Assembly (NCBI GenBank): GCA_965656535.1 | Contig: CBFHKX010000004.1 | Span: forward strand, 1 to 64,000 | DNA: 64,000 nucleotides | Reading direction: 5' to 3' | Origin: Lishizhenia sp965656535 | Lineage (GTDB): Bacteria > Bacteroidota > Bacteroidia > Flavobacteriales_D > Crocinitomicaceae | Shown here: piece by piece, positions 17,415 to 25,677 of the stretch | Layout of the letters: every line of letters begins with the position of its first letter | Numbering within the stretch: the first letter of the stretch is position 1 | Notes under the pieces: generated by a model | What the model was told of the DNA's origin: nothing | Databases searched by the model: none | The model's input: only the letters and a program-made list of their open reading frames with translations | Position numbers and translations under genes: made by a program

Positions 17415-17460
17415 GATAGGTATTTAAAACGCTAACTAGCGAAATGCTAAAACTAGGTTT

Positions 17461-17500
17461 GATGCGTGTACAATAAATTTGTACGCGCATCATTCTTTTT
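17461..17500 (+). terminator. Rho-independent terminator after the lipoprotein gene
   Basis: GATGCGTGTACAA (17461-17473) pairs with TTGTACGCGCATC (17479-17491) through a 13-bp stem with one G-U pair, followed by T-rich sequence. It marks the end of the B12 operon region transcript. Confidence 0.8.
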
Positions 17501-17559
17501 GACCCTTTTTTTGTAAACTTAATTCGAACATTTTACTGAGTTAGGTTTTATGTTGACAT

Positions 17560-18348
17560 ATGTTTCATCATTCAGGAATAGATAAAAAAATTATTCAAAG
17601 AAGAGAGTGGGTTTTTTTACTCTTGTCCGGAATCTTCTTAGGCTCTTTAGCCATGCTCAATATTTTGGGTGTTTCACGGTTTGTAGATTTATCTGATTCT
17701 ATAGGAATTCCTAGCGATAGTTCTTTTCGATTTAGCTTGGCTATAGGAGTTTTACCGTATCCAATTACCTTTCTATGCACCGATTTTATTTCAGAAATTT
17801 ATGGTAGAAAAAGAGCGAATAGAGTAGTGTGGGTAGGATTAATTTTAAATATTTGGGTTTTGTTTGTATTGTGGTTTGGAGGTTGGTTAGATCAACCGAC
17901 TAGCTTGCTATCTAACGGAACGTTGTCGGTTTCGGTAGAAAATGGTGAAGCTGTTATTCCTTACGGATATTCATTTTACGACATTAGGAAACTTGCTTTT
18001 GGTGCAACCTTGGCATCTATGGTTGCGTATTTAACAGCTCAATTTGTGGATGTACATATTTTCCATTTCTTTAAAAAGAAAACAGGTAATAAAAAATTGT
18101 GGTTAAGAAACAATGCATCTACTTTGGTTAGTCAGTTAGTAGATAGTGTTGCTGTTATTTTAATTACACATTTTTTTGCAAATGGCTTACCGTTAACAGA
18201 GGTTGACTCTGTTTCTTGGCAACTATTAATGTTTATACTAAGTAGTTACTTTTTTAAAGTTATCGTAGCTTTACTTGATACCATTCCGTTTTATTATGGA
18301 TCAAAATGGTTGAGAAATTACCTTAATGTTGAAGACGAAATTGAATAG
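17560..18348 (+). CDS. yhhQ: Queuosine precursor transporter (YhhQ/VUT family)
   Basis: A 262-residue inner-membrane protein with about six hydrophobic segments and the YhhQ signature LPYPITFLCTDFISEIYGRKRA. Members import the queuosine precursors preQ0 or preQ1 for tRNA wobble-base modification. A second family segment is STLVSQLVDSVAVILITHFF. The start at 17560 follows the upstream terminator, so the gene has its own promoter; I see no preQ1 riboswitch in the leader. It converges on the T9SS gene ending at 18362, 13 bases away. Confidence 0.9.
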   Translation: MFHHSGIDKKIIQRREWVFLLLSGIFLGSLAMLNILGVSRFVDLSDSIGIPSDSSFRFSLAIGVLPYPITFLCTDFISEIYGRKRANRVVWVGLILNIWVLFVLWFGGWLDQPTSLLSNGTLSVSVENGEAVIPYGYSFYDIRKLAFGATLASMVAYLTAQFVDVHIFHFFKKKTGNKKLWLRNNASTLVSQLVDSVAVILITHFFANGLPLTEVDSVSWQLLMFILSSYFFKVIVALLDTIPFYYGSKWLRNYLNVEDEIE

Positions 18349-18361
18349 CTTATTTTACCAG

Positions 18362-19447
18362 CTAGTTTTGTACAATTACTTTAAAAGTAGCGAACTGCTT
18401 ATTTGTACGAACAGCAACTTGATACATACCATTAGGTAAATCGCTAATATTCAATATGATTTGATTTTGAACTTCTTTTACTACTTTACCAGTTGAATCG
18501 TGTAAAATAACCTCATATACATTCTCCTCTGTAAACAGTTTAAGTTGGTGATGTGCTGGATTACTTATACGGATTGTGGAATTTAAGCTTTGATTTGTAA
18601 CTCCAAGGCCTTGTTGTGGAGAGTCTTTATACTCAACGGCAGATATTTGCTCTTGTCCGCCTATATTTTGTGTTGTAATAGAAAGCAATGGAATATCTTG
18701 GCTATTAGTCCACCACTCATAAATGTTAGAATTTGGAACAGGTAACTGTATCCAACTTCCAAAACCGCCAAAAGCAAAATAGACAGAATCAATCTCAGAT
18801 ATTGCGTGTTTTATGCGCAAAGCATCAAAAGTGCCAAAAGGAGTAGTAATTGTTCCCCAACCATCAACGGTGCTGCTTCTTTGTTTATATTGAATTAAGA
18901 TAGCATCGAAAATTGGATTTAAGTCTGCTTCCGTGTAGGCTCGACTAGCATAAGTATTTCCGTACTCCAAAGGAAAATCATAGGCTTTTTCAACTGTATC
19001 TGACCGAAAAGGTATTTCTTGTCCGTTAGCAACTAAACTAAAACCAACTTGGGTTAAAGAATCATTGGTTACACGCGTAAATTGGTTTACATCTTCTATT
19101 GTAATGGGTAAGCTTGCAGGTAATAAGTCAAAAGGTAATGACGTTGCAGAGGTATAATAATCTGCTTGATATGTGGTGGGTGCGAATAGTCCGTAGAGCG
19201 CTTGAACAAATAATGGTGCGTTAGACATTGAGTTGTGGGTGCGGGTGTATTGACTACTAGCAATCAGTCCATAAAAGTCCCACGTAGCATTTGGTCCGCT
19301 CGTTGTTAAGTCTAAACTTGTCTGTGTAGATTCAGATAGTACAAAATCTGCTTGACCTTGATTGAAATCTGAAGAAGTAAGCGTAATTTGTGTTTTCCCA
19401 ACGATTAAAACAAAAGAGAAAACAAGCGTGAGTAGAAGGTTTTTCAT
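18362..19447 (-). CDS. T9SS type A secreted protein, last gene of the ECF sigma operon
   Basis: A 361-residue exported protein with signal peptide MKNLLLTLVFSFVLIVGKTQ, a beta-rich body of about 260 residues and a C-terminal T9SS type A sorting region ending NISDLPNGMYQVAVRTNKQF-ATFKVIVQN. The body is a type often seen in Bacteroidota as a DUF-free secreted protein; WDFYGL and GTFDALRIKH are conserved-looking segments. I cannot assign a function. It starts 4 bases after the lipoprotein gene, making it the distal gene of the sigma factor operon. Confidence 0.75.
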   Translation of the reverse strand: MKNLLLTLVFSFVLIVGKTQITLTSSDFNQGQADFVLSESTQTSLDLTTSGPNATWDFYGLIASSQYTRTHNSMSNAPLFVQALYGLFAPTTYQADYYTSATSLPFDLLPASLPITIEDVNQFTRVTNDSLTQVGFSLVANGQEIPFRSDTVEKAYDFPLEYGNTYASRAYTEADLNPIFDAILIQYKQRSSTVDGWGTITTPFGTFDALRIKHAISEIDSVYFAFGGFGSWIQLPVPNSNIYEWWTNSQDIPLLSITTQNIGGQEQISAVEYKDSPQQGLGVTNQSLNSTIRISNPAHHQLKLFTEENVYEVILHDSTGKVVKEVQNQIILNISDLPNGMYQVAVRTNKQFATFKVIVQN

Positions 19448-19451
19448 GGTA

Positions 19452-20507
19452 TTATTGGGCAGCTACAGCTAATGTGAAGTTTAAGCGCGTATTTTTAATT
19501 TCGCCTGTATTGATATTTTGCACAAAACACTCTGTGTTTGCACTAACTTTATATGTAGCTTCACCTTCTGGGTTGGCAGCTCCATTTGCAAAGTATTGTA
19601 TTGATACTGGAATATTTGCATTTTCAATTATATTGGTAGTATATTCTTCTCCATCAATGGTAAAGCTTCCATTTAGTCCAAAATCGTTATTTCTAGTGTA
19701 CGCAATTTCTTGCTGAGAAAAATCTTGTATATATTTTCCAGTTTGGTTTAAGTCTGCCAAAACTTGTTTTGTTCTCATTACTCCGTTGGCGTAAGTAATT
19801 TCTGCTTTGATTCTGGCAGAATTCGAAGTGTTGCTGGTAGAGATTAATTCCATTTCTGAACTTACTAACGATTCATTTAAAAACCATTTAATCTCTTCAA
19901 TTTCTGTGTCTGAGTTGATCCATGCTTGAATCTTCCCATCAAAACCAATATAATGTTGTAATTCTCCGATAGCATTTTTCTTATATCCTACAATTACATC
20001 GTTACAAAGAAAATCTGCTGTGCCATCTAAAAAAGTAACAAACGCACATACTTTATATTTTCCAGGTTCTGCTATTATCAAATCGTCTAATGCGTAAAAT
20101 GCGTCGTTAACGTACCAACTCACTTCACTTATTCGGGTACTATTTTCAAAGTCTGATTTAAAGAAACTGAAGACCTCTACGTCATTAGAAATGTAAATGG
20201 GTAATTGCTTTCTAGAAACGAAATTTGTTGGTGCCAATTTATCAAGATTTCCATCGCTAATCTGTATAGTGAAATCCGAACTTCCGTTAGATATACTGCC
20301 TTCTAAAAAGCTAACATCATTTGAAGTAGCATTGCTCGTAAGCATAACTAAATCGTCATCACCTGCATTAAAAACAACTGTTTCTCCGTTCAATTCAACC
20401 TCTGCACTGTAAACAGGAGCAGTAGAATTAATAATTTCTGGAAGCTCGTCTTTTTTGCAAGATAAGGCAACTAAAACGACTGAAATAAAAATTAAAAAGT
20501 TCTTCAT
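19452..20507 (-). CDS. Lipoprotein of unknown function in the ECF sigma operon
   Basis: A 351-residue lipoprotein (MKNFLIFISVVLVALSCKKDEL, lipid on the Cys). The mature protein contains two PKD/Ig-like segments with matching patterns (EVSWYVNDAFYALDDL and EIKWFLNESLVSSEMEL), each followed by a strand of the form K-x-K-V/I-x-A. This suggests tandem Ig-like folds and a surface or periplasmic binding role, but the family is not one I recognise. It lies 5 bases after the anti-sigma/barrel gene and 4 bases before the T9SS gene. Confidence 0.72.
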   Translation of the reverse strand: MKNFLIFISVVLVALSCKKDELPEIINSTAPVYSAEVELNGETVVFNAGDDDLVMLTSNATSNDVSFLEGSISNGSSDFTIQISDGNLDKLAPTNFVSRKQLPIYISNDVEVFSFFKSDFENSTRISEVSWYVNDAFYALDDLIIAEPGKYKVCAFVTFLDGTADFLCNDVIVGYKKNAIGELQHYIGFDGKIQAWINSDTEIEEIKWFLNESLVSSEMELISTSNTSNSARIKAEITYANGVMRTKQVLADLNQTGKYIQDFSQQEIAYTRNNDFGLNGSFTIDGEEYTTNIIENANIPVSIQYFANGAANPEGEATYKVSANTECFVQNINTGEIKNTRLNFTLAVAAQ

Positions 20508-20512
20508 CTTGA

Positions 20513-21712
20513 TTAAAAGTTATACTTTAAATAGAGCTGTCCAAATAAGGGGTTTTTTCGGTTTTCACCGAATTCAAATACATTTTCTTTTGCATATCTA
20601 TCTGTTAGTAATGTACCAACTTTAGCTCCAAGGCTTATGTGATTTGTAAGCGTTTTATCTACAAATACATGACCACTAAATGATAGTTTATTCAAACCTG
20701 CTTCTATGTTCTTGTAGTTTTCATCAATAACAAGTTGATCATCCTCAAGAGAGGTGAAATGTAAAGAGGTTCCTACTAAATAGTTTGCCTTTAGACCTGC
20801 ACCAAATGTGTATCCTTTGAGTTCAATACCAATTTCTAAAGGAACGTACAGTTCGTATAAATTATCGTATACAATGTTGTGCGTGTAGCTGTTGCTTGAA
20901 TAGCCGTAGACTTTAGATCGGTCAGAAAACGCAATAGCTGAATTCGTTGTTGCAGCTAAACCTAAACCTGAACGCAACACTAATTTTTCAAATTTGTGAG
21001 CAACATTTAACGAAATATCGGCAGTTAAACTTCTGTCCAATATGTTTTCGTTATACGCTTCTGAAATTCCTGCATTCAATTGTGTATAAAAACTCCAGCC
21101 TTTCTTGCTTTTTATTTTTTGAACAGGCAACAAAGTTTTTTCGGTTTTTTCAGATCCTATCTGTAATGCTTCTTTTTTGATATTTAAGTTTTCTATTTCT
21201 TTATCCAATAGTTCGTTTTCTGACGTTTCAGTTATGTTCTTGCTAGCAGTAAAAGAACTGTTGGTGAAAGAATTAGTTGAATGCGCTTGTTTTACTTCTT
21301 CAAAACTGTTAATAATAAGGTTATTTGAAGACCTTTGTGTTTTGATATGATTTACAGCTTGAATTTCGTTTTTCAATTCTTTAGCACTTGTCTTAAATTC
21401 ACTTTTCGCATATGTATTTGAACGTTGTGATTTTTCTGTTTTTACTTCGTTAAAGTCGTTTGTTTTCTTTGTTGTATTTGTTTTTAGCGATGAAAGCTGT
21501 GCTTTGTTGTTATTCACAAACAACAAGCTAGATAGTAAAACAAAAGCTAAAGTGCCGGCAGAAAACCAAATCCACAATGCGCCTTTTTTCTTTTGCTCGG
21601 CATTTAAGATAGACTCAAACTCATTCCAGTAAGCATCCTTGTATTCAGGAGCTTTGCTATGCATTGCTGCATCTTGAAAAACCTTGTCTATGTTTTTATC
21701 AGTTAAACTCAT
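20513..21712 (-). CDS. Anti-sigma-like membrane protein fused to a beta-barrel domain
   Basis: A 399-residue protein with a short acidic cytoplasmic N-terminus (to about residue 43, with YWNEFESILNAEQKKKG), one transmembrane helix (about 45-67, LWIWFSAGTLAFVLLSSLLF), a long polar Ser/Thr/Asn/Lys linker to about residue 205, and a C-terminal part of beta strands ending LFGQLYLKYNF, typical of small outer-membrane barrels. The ATG overlaps the sigma factor stop (ATGA, 21709-21712). By position and topology it is the probable anti-sigma factor; no classical ZAS motif is seen. Spanning both membranes with one chain would be unusual. Confidence 0.72.
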   Translation of the reverse strand: MSLTDKNIDKVFQDAAMHSKAPEYKDAYWNEFESILNAEQKKKGALWIWFSAGTLAFVLLSSLLFVNNNKAQLSSLKTNTTKKTNDFNEVKTEKSQRSNTYAKSEFKTSAKELKNEIQAVNHIKTQRSSNNLIINSFEEVKQAHSTNSFTNSSFTASKNITETSENELLDKEIENLNIKKEALQIGSEKTEKTLLPVQKIKSKKGWSFYTQLNAGISEAYNENILDRSLTADISLNVAHKFEKLVLRSGLGLAATTNSAIAFSDRSKVYGYSSNSYTHNIVYDNLYELYVPLEIGIELKGYTFGAGLKANYLVGTSLHFTSLEDDQLVIDENYKNIEAGLNKLSFSGHVFVDKTLTNHISLGAKVGTLLTDRYAKENVFEFGENRKNPLFGQLYLKYNF

Positions 21713-22284
21713 ATCACTTTTAGTCGTAACTCAGCTTCTTCAAGCTCGAGTAATAATTTTTTTAGTTCTTTTCTTGCTAAGGACAAATGCCATTTCGAGG
21801 TACCTTCAGACATTTCTAATAATTCTGAGATTTCTCTGTGGTTATAACCTTCAATTACATACATTACAAAAACTTGCTTGGTAGCTGGTTTTAGGTAATC
21901 CAACAAATCCATAATATCCTCTTCTGCGAAGTCGCTCAATGCTTGGTTATGTGATGATCTTCCGTGATAGTCAAGTTCCCTCTCATTATCTCGGTTGCTT
22001 ATTGTTTCGTTGTAATTTTTGTTTTTTCTATATTCGTCGATAATCGTATTGGCCATAATTCTTTTCGCCCAGGCAGCAAATAAAATCGTTTCCACCTCTA
22101 CAGACGATAGATTTTTTAGAATTTTAAGAAAGCCATTGTTGAATACTGATCGCGCGTCTTCTTCATTTTTATGATAGCGCTTGCAGTTAGGCATTAAAAA
22201 CGCAAAACATATTTCATATAGCTTTTTTTGAGCTATACGGTCATTATTAGCACAAGCTACCAGTAAATCTGTGTCTACATGCAT
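21709..22284 (-). CDS. ECF-subfamily RNA polymerase sigma-70 factor
   Basis: A 191-residue ECF sigma factor with region 2 (about 8-75; DARSVFNNGFLKILKNL and FAAWAKRIMANTIIDEYRK) and region 4 (about 125-180; LKPATKQVFVMYVIEGYNHR, then EISELLEMSEGTSKWHLSLA). A GTG at 22317 would add 11 residues, but MHVDTDLLVACANND matches the usual N-terminus of this family, so ATG at 22284 is preferred. It heads a four-gene operon with an anti-sigma/barrel protein, a lipoprotein and a T9SS protein and probably activates its own operon in response to an envelope signal. Confidence 0.9.
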   Translation of the reverse strand: MHVDTDLLVACANNDRIAQKKLYEICFAFLMPNCKRYHKNEEDARSVFNNGFLKILKNLSSVEVETILFAAWAKRIMANTIIDEYRKNKNYNETISNRDNERELDYHGRSSHNQALSDFAEEDIMDLLDYLKPATKQVFVMYVIEGYNHREISELLEMSEGTSKWHLSLARKELKKLLLELEEAELRLKVI

Positions 22285-22429
22285 GTAATTTCCTATGTTT
22301 CTAATTTTTTTGTTCACCGCAATATAATCAATTATAAGGTAAAAAGAAAGAGATAATGTTTAAACGTAATTCTTTCTTTACTTTAGTAACGCAGTTCTAT
22401 CTTAATCAGTTGGTAAATACATTTTAAAT

Positions 22430-22912
22430 ATGAAATTATTTTTATTGCGACATGCTAAAACAAAACAGTTTTCTGGGTCTGGAGCAGACTTTGATAGAAA
22501 ATTAAAAGAAAAAGGTGAAAAACAGTTAGTGTTAATGAACGCTCACCTGCGCAAGTACTTCCCCGATGTTGAAGCACAAATTCTTCTTTCAACGGCAAAA
22601 AGAACGCAACAAACTTTTAAACGATTATCCCAAAATTTAGAAAACTGTTCGTGTACTTTAGATGCTGATTTGTACTTGGCAGATTTAAGTATACATCTGC
22701 ATAAAATAGCCCAAGTAAAATCTAAGCAAGACATCATTATTATTGGGCACAATTATGGAATAAGCGAAACAGCTACATACTTTTTGGATACTCCTATCAC
22801 ACTGCCTACCTGTGGTTTAGTTGTACTCGATTTTGATATTGATAGTTGGGACGAAGCATTCCGTGGAAATGCTACTTTGTATCATCAGTTTTATCCTCAG
22901 GTTTTGGATTAG
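22430..22912 (+). CDS. sixA: SixA-type histidine phosphatase
   Basis: A 160-residue phosphohistidine phosphatase of the short histidine-phosphatase branch. The catalytic RHA motif is at the N-terminus (LFLLRHAKTKQ), followed by the typical DFDRKLKEKGEKQ region, SxAKRTxQT (STAKRTQQTFKRL) and the second catalytic histidine in IIIGHNYGISE. The length fits SixA. Substrate in this organism is unknown; in E. coli SixA acts on phosphohistidine signalling proteins. Its 3' end overlaps the convergent rhomboid gene by 41 bases. Confidence 0.85.
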   Translation: MKLFLLRHAKTKQFSGSGADFDRKLKEKGEKQLVLMNAHLRKYFPDVEAQILLSTAKRTQQTFKRLSQNLENCSCTLDADLYLADLSIHLHKIAQVKSKQDIIIIGHNYGISETATYFLDTPITLPTCGLVVLDFDIDSWDEAFRGNATLYHQFYPQVLD

Positions 22913-23690
22913 GCGTATACATGTAAATTATTTTTGTTTCTTGGTGAGAAGTGTGGTTGGCTGCTTGCTCGCTGTTTGTTTTTTTTGCGTTTAGTTGCTC
23001 CTCCAAGTATTTAGCTTTCGCTTCGGCAATTTTTTGATTGTATATTCCCTCCAAATCTGGTGGTTCTATACCCAATTCTTCTTCAAGCTCATATTTGTAT
23101 TTAGTTGCTTGTGGACCAGTTTTTCGAAAACTTATCGCACTAATAATACCGGCTAGTAAACCAAATAAATGACCTTCCCAAGAGATGGGTTCTTTCGTAG
23201 GAAAAACTCCCCAAATTAAGCTTCCATAAAGGAAAATAACCATTAAGGAAATTCCCCAAAGTGATTGATTTTTTCTCAATATACCACTCAAAAATAGAAA
23301 GCCGAATAAACCGTAAATAATCCCTGAAATTCCTATGTGATAACTATTGCTTGCTTGCGCTACGTACCAAATTAGAAATCCACTGGCAAACCAAATAATA
23401 ACCCAAACACGTAAAGCAACAGATTTGTAGAAATAGATAAGCAATGCGCTTAAAACAAATATGGGAACAGAATTACTCAAAATGTGATTAAAATCGCGCT
23501 GTGAATGTATGAATGGCATAAAAAATATTCCTTTCAACCCTTCTACTTTTCCAGGTAAAACCCCAAGTTTGTAAAAGTTAAACGTTGTAGTGTAATCAAC
23601 GTAATAAACGCTCCATAAAACAATTAGGATAAAAAACGGGTAAAGTAGTGCTTCAGCTAAATTTCTAGAATATATTTCTTCGTTTTTCAC
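22872..23690 (-). CDS. Rhomboid family intramembrane serine protease
   Basis: A 272-residue membrane protein with six hydrophobic segments between residues 12 and 190. The rhomboid catalytic pair is present: Ser122 in HIGISGIIYGLFG and His174 in WEGHLFGLLAGI. The N-H residue pair NHILSNS (68-74) sits in the second helix as in other rhomboids. The C-terminal 80 residues are cytoplasmic, charged and rich in Glu, Lys and Ala. Substrates are unknown. It overlaps sixA tail-to-tail by 41 bases. It starts just upstream of the divergent fabF. Confidence 0.88.
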   Translation of the reverse strand: MKNEEIYSRNLAEALLYPFFILIVLWSVYYVDYTTTFNFYKLGVLPGKVEGLKGIFFMPFIHSQRDFNHILSNSVPIFVLSALLIYFYKSVALRVWVIIWFASGFLIWYVAQASNSYHIGISGIIYGLFGFLFLSGILRKNQSLWGISLMVIFLYGSLIWGVFPTKEPISWEGHLFGLLAGIISAISFRKTGPQATKYKYELEEELGIEPPDLEGIYNQKIAEAKAKYLEEQLNAKKTNSEQAANHTSHQETKIIYMYTPNPKPEDKTDDTK

Positions 23691-23796
23691 AAGGATGCCT
23701 TTTCAATAATTATGCCTTTTAAATTTAACAGACAGCTTGGCAGTTTTATGCATAGTTGAAATTAAAATACGATATTTGTCTCCCAAAAATAAGAGT

Positions 23797-25038
23797 ATGA
23801 GGCGCGTAGTAGTTACAGGTTTAGGAGCATTAACACCAATAGGAAATTCTACCCAAGAATTTTGGCAAAATTTGCTTAATGGAAAATCTGGAATTGCATC
23901 AATCACTTCTTTTGACACTACGAAGTTCAAAACTAAAATTGCTGCAGAGCTTAAAAACTATGATCCTAAAGCGCATTTCGATAGAAAAGAATTAAAAGCC
24001 TACGATAAGTTTACACAATACGCTTTAATCACGGCTAAAGAAGCATTATTGGATACAGGCTTAGATTTAGAAACAATTGATAAAACAAGAACGGGTGTTA
24101 TTTGGGGTTCTGGAAATGGAGGAATCCAAACCCAAGAAGAACAAATTTCTGCTTATGCTACGGGCGACGGAACTCCGCGTTTTAATCCCTTTTTTGTACC
24201 CAGAATGTTGGTAGATATGGCAGCGGGTGTAATTGCTATGAGATATGGTTTTAAAGGTGTAAATTATTGTCCGGTTTCTGCCTGCGCATCTTCTACAACT
24301 GCCATTATTGATGCGTTTAATTATATTAAATGGAACAAAGCAGACATCATCGTTTCTGGTGGTTCTGATGCTCCAATTTGCGCTTCTACTATTGGAGGTT
24401 TTAGTTCTTTAAAAGCATTGTCTAATAAAAATGATACTCCAGAACAATCTTCCATTCCGTTTGATATTAACAGAGATGGTTTTGTGATGGGAGAAGGCGC
24501 AGGTGCCTTGATTTTGGAAGAGTATGAGCACGCTAAAAAACGCGGTGCAAAGATTTATTGCGAAGTTGTGGGTGGAGGAATGGCAGCTGATGCTTATCAT
24601 TTAACAGGAACACATCCAGAAGGTGACGGAGCTGTTTTAGGCATGAAACTAGCATTAGAAGAAGCAAATATTACTGCAGATAAAGTAGATTATCTAAACA
24701 TGCATGCAACCAGTACTCCGCTTGGAGATAAGAGCGAATTAATTGCTGCAGACAGGGTGTTTGAGTCAAATTTAAGTGTTTCGGGTACAAAATCTATGAC
24801 CGGACATTTACTTGGCGCAGCCGGAGCAATTGAAGCAATTGCAACGGTATTATCGTGTAAAGAAAATCTTGTTCCACCTACAATCAATACCAAAGAAATA
24901 GAGCCAGATTTTAAAGATAAATTTCACTTTCCGCTGGATAAAGCAGAAAAGAAAGAAGTAAACTATGCCATGAGTAATACTTTTGGCTTTGGCGGACACA
25001 TAGCTACTTTATTAGTCAAAAAGTTTACAGAAGATTAA
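23797..25038 (+). CDS. fabF: 3-oxoacyl-ACP synthase II
   Basis: FabF condenses malonyl-ACP with acyl-ACP in fatty acid elongation. The 413 residues match the family length from MRRVVVTGLGALTPIG. Cys163 lies in PVSACASSTTAI, the two catalytic histidines in MHATSTPLGD and SMTGHLLGAAG, and the C-terminal NTFGFGGHIATL is present. An upstream in-frame start at 23737 would add 20 non-family residues, so ATG 23797 is used. No acpP lies before it, unlike the usual acpP-fabF pair, so another fabF may exist elsewhere. Fatty-acid enzymes accC and fabI are also in the window but not linked to it. Confidence 0.95.
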   Translation: MRRVVVTGLGALTPIGNSTQEFWQNLLNGKSGIASITSFDTTKFKTKIAAELKNYDPKAHFDRKELKAYDKFTQYALITAKEALLDTGLDLETIDKTRTGVIWGSGNGGIQTQEEQISAYATGDGTPRFNPFFVPRMLVDMAAGVIAMRYGFKGVNYCPVSACASSTTAIIDAFNYIKWNKADIIVSGGSDAPICASTIGGFSSLKALSNKNDTPEQSSIPFDINRDGFVMGEGAGALILEEYEHAKKRGAKIYCEVVGGGMAADAYHLTGTHPEGDGAVLGMKLALEEANITADKVDYLNMHATSTPLGDKSELIAADRVFESNLSVSGTKSMTGHLLGAAGAIEAIATVLSCKENLVPPTINTKEIEPDFKDKFHFPLDKAEKKEVNYAMSNTFGFGGHIATLLVKKFTED

Positions 25039-25289
25039 TCAAATTTCATTAAAGATTTTATTTCAAATTTAGCGGTGTTAGCGAAGTCGGGAACCAGCGT
25101 ACCAAGTTCTTCGTCTGTTTTAAAGGTATAGCCTTCTACCTCTGCAGCGGGCTGCTCTCTTTTGCCTTTGTATTTTTTCCAGTAAGCTTTTATTTGTTTT
25201 TGGTTTTCTTTTGTGATACCTACCAAAGTATTTTCATCCTTTACTTCGTAAATAACAATACCGTCTCCTAGTTTAATGTCCTGCGCCAT
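25035..25289 (-). CDS. Small conserved-looking protein of unknown function
   Basis: An 84-residue soluble protein with no signal peptide, starting MAQDIKLGDGIVIYEV. It is rich in Lys and Glu with alternating beta-like strands. The ATG, the absence of rare codons and a 4-base tail-to-tail overlap with fabF make it a believable gene. I do not recognise the family and no function follows from position. Confidence 0.6.
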   Translation of the reverse strand: MAQDIKLGDGIVIYEVKDENTLVGITKENQKQIKAYWKKYKGKREQPAAEVEGYTFKTDEELGTLVPDFANTAKFEIKSLMKFD

Positions 25290-25677
25290 GACCGTAAAAG
25301 TACAGAATTTAATTTGTTGTTTTCTCGCGATTCAAGCTGAAAATTGTAAGTTTCAGCACATACAGAATTTCACACATTTTACAAAGGTTATTTTCAAGTC
25401 TGAATACAAAGGTTATCAAATCCGTAAAAACAAAAATCAATTTAAATAATAAGCACAGTTAACTAAATAAACTGCAACTACTTGCATAATAATTTGAATA
25501 TAAAATATATATTTATGCCTAGAAACTACTAAATAGGTCAACCTCAAAAGAACTACTCACTACATATTCTCGGCTCTGGTTTTGCTTTTAGTGGTATAAT
25601 GAAATGATACATGAAGGTTTACAATATGGATATGTATTTATCGAGTTTGTCGGTATTAATTAAATAGCTACTAAAGT
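25290..25677. other. Non-coding spacer before the HEPN-motif gene
   Basis: This 388-base AT-rich spacer shows no convincing ORF or RNA gene. It contains a perfect 12-base direct repeat, TACAAAGGTTAT, at 25380-25391 and 25405-25416, centred 25 bases apart. This could be an operator or chance repeat. No clear TAnnTTTG promoter was found close to the downstream gene. Confidence 0.5.

Noticed and set aside
17400..17560. preQ1 riboswitch before the queuosine transporter gene
   Set aside because: The spacer is explained by a terminator hairpin and lacks the preQ1 aptamer consensus.
22285..22317. GTG start adding 11 residues to the sigma factor
   Set aside because: The added residues do not resemble sigma factor N-termini, whereas ATG 22284 starts the usual MH-x-D pattern.
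23703..23930. 75-codon minus-strand frame over the start of fabF
   Set aside because: It covers the conserved FabF N-terminus on the opposite strand and shows no signals.
23797..25038. Polyketide or secondary-metabolite ketosynthase
   Set aside because: Length and motifs match housekeeping FabF and no biosynthetic partner genes are nearby.
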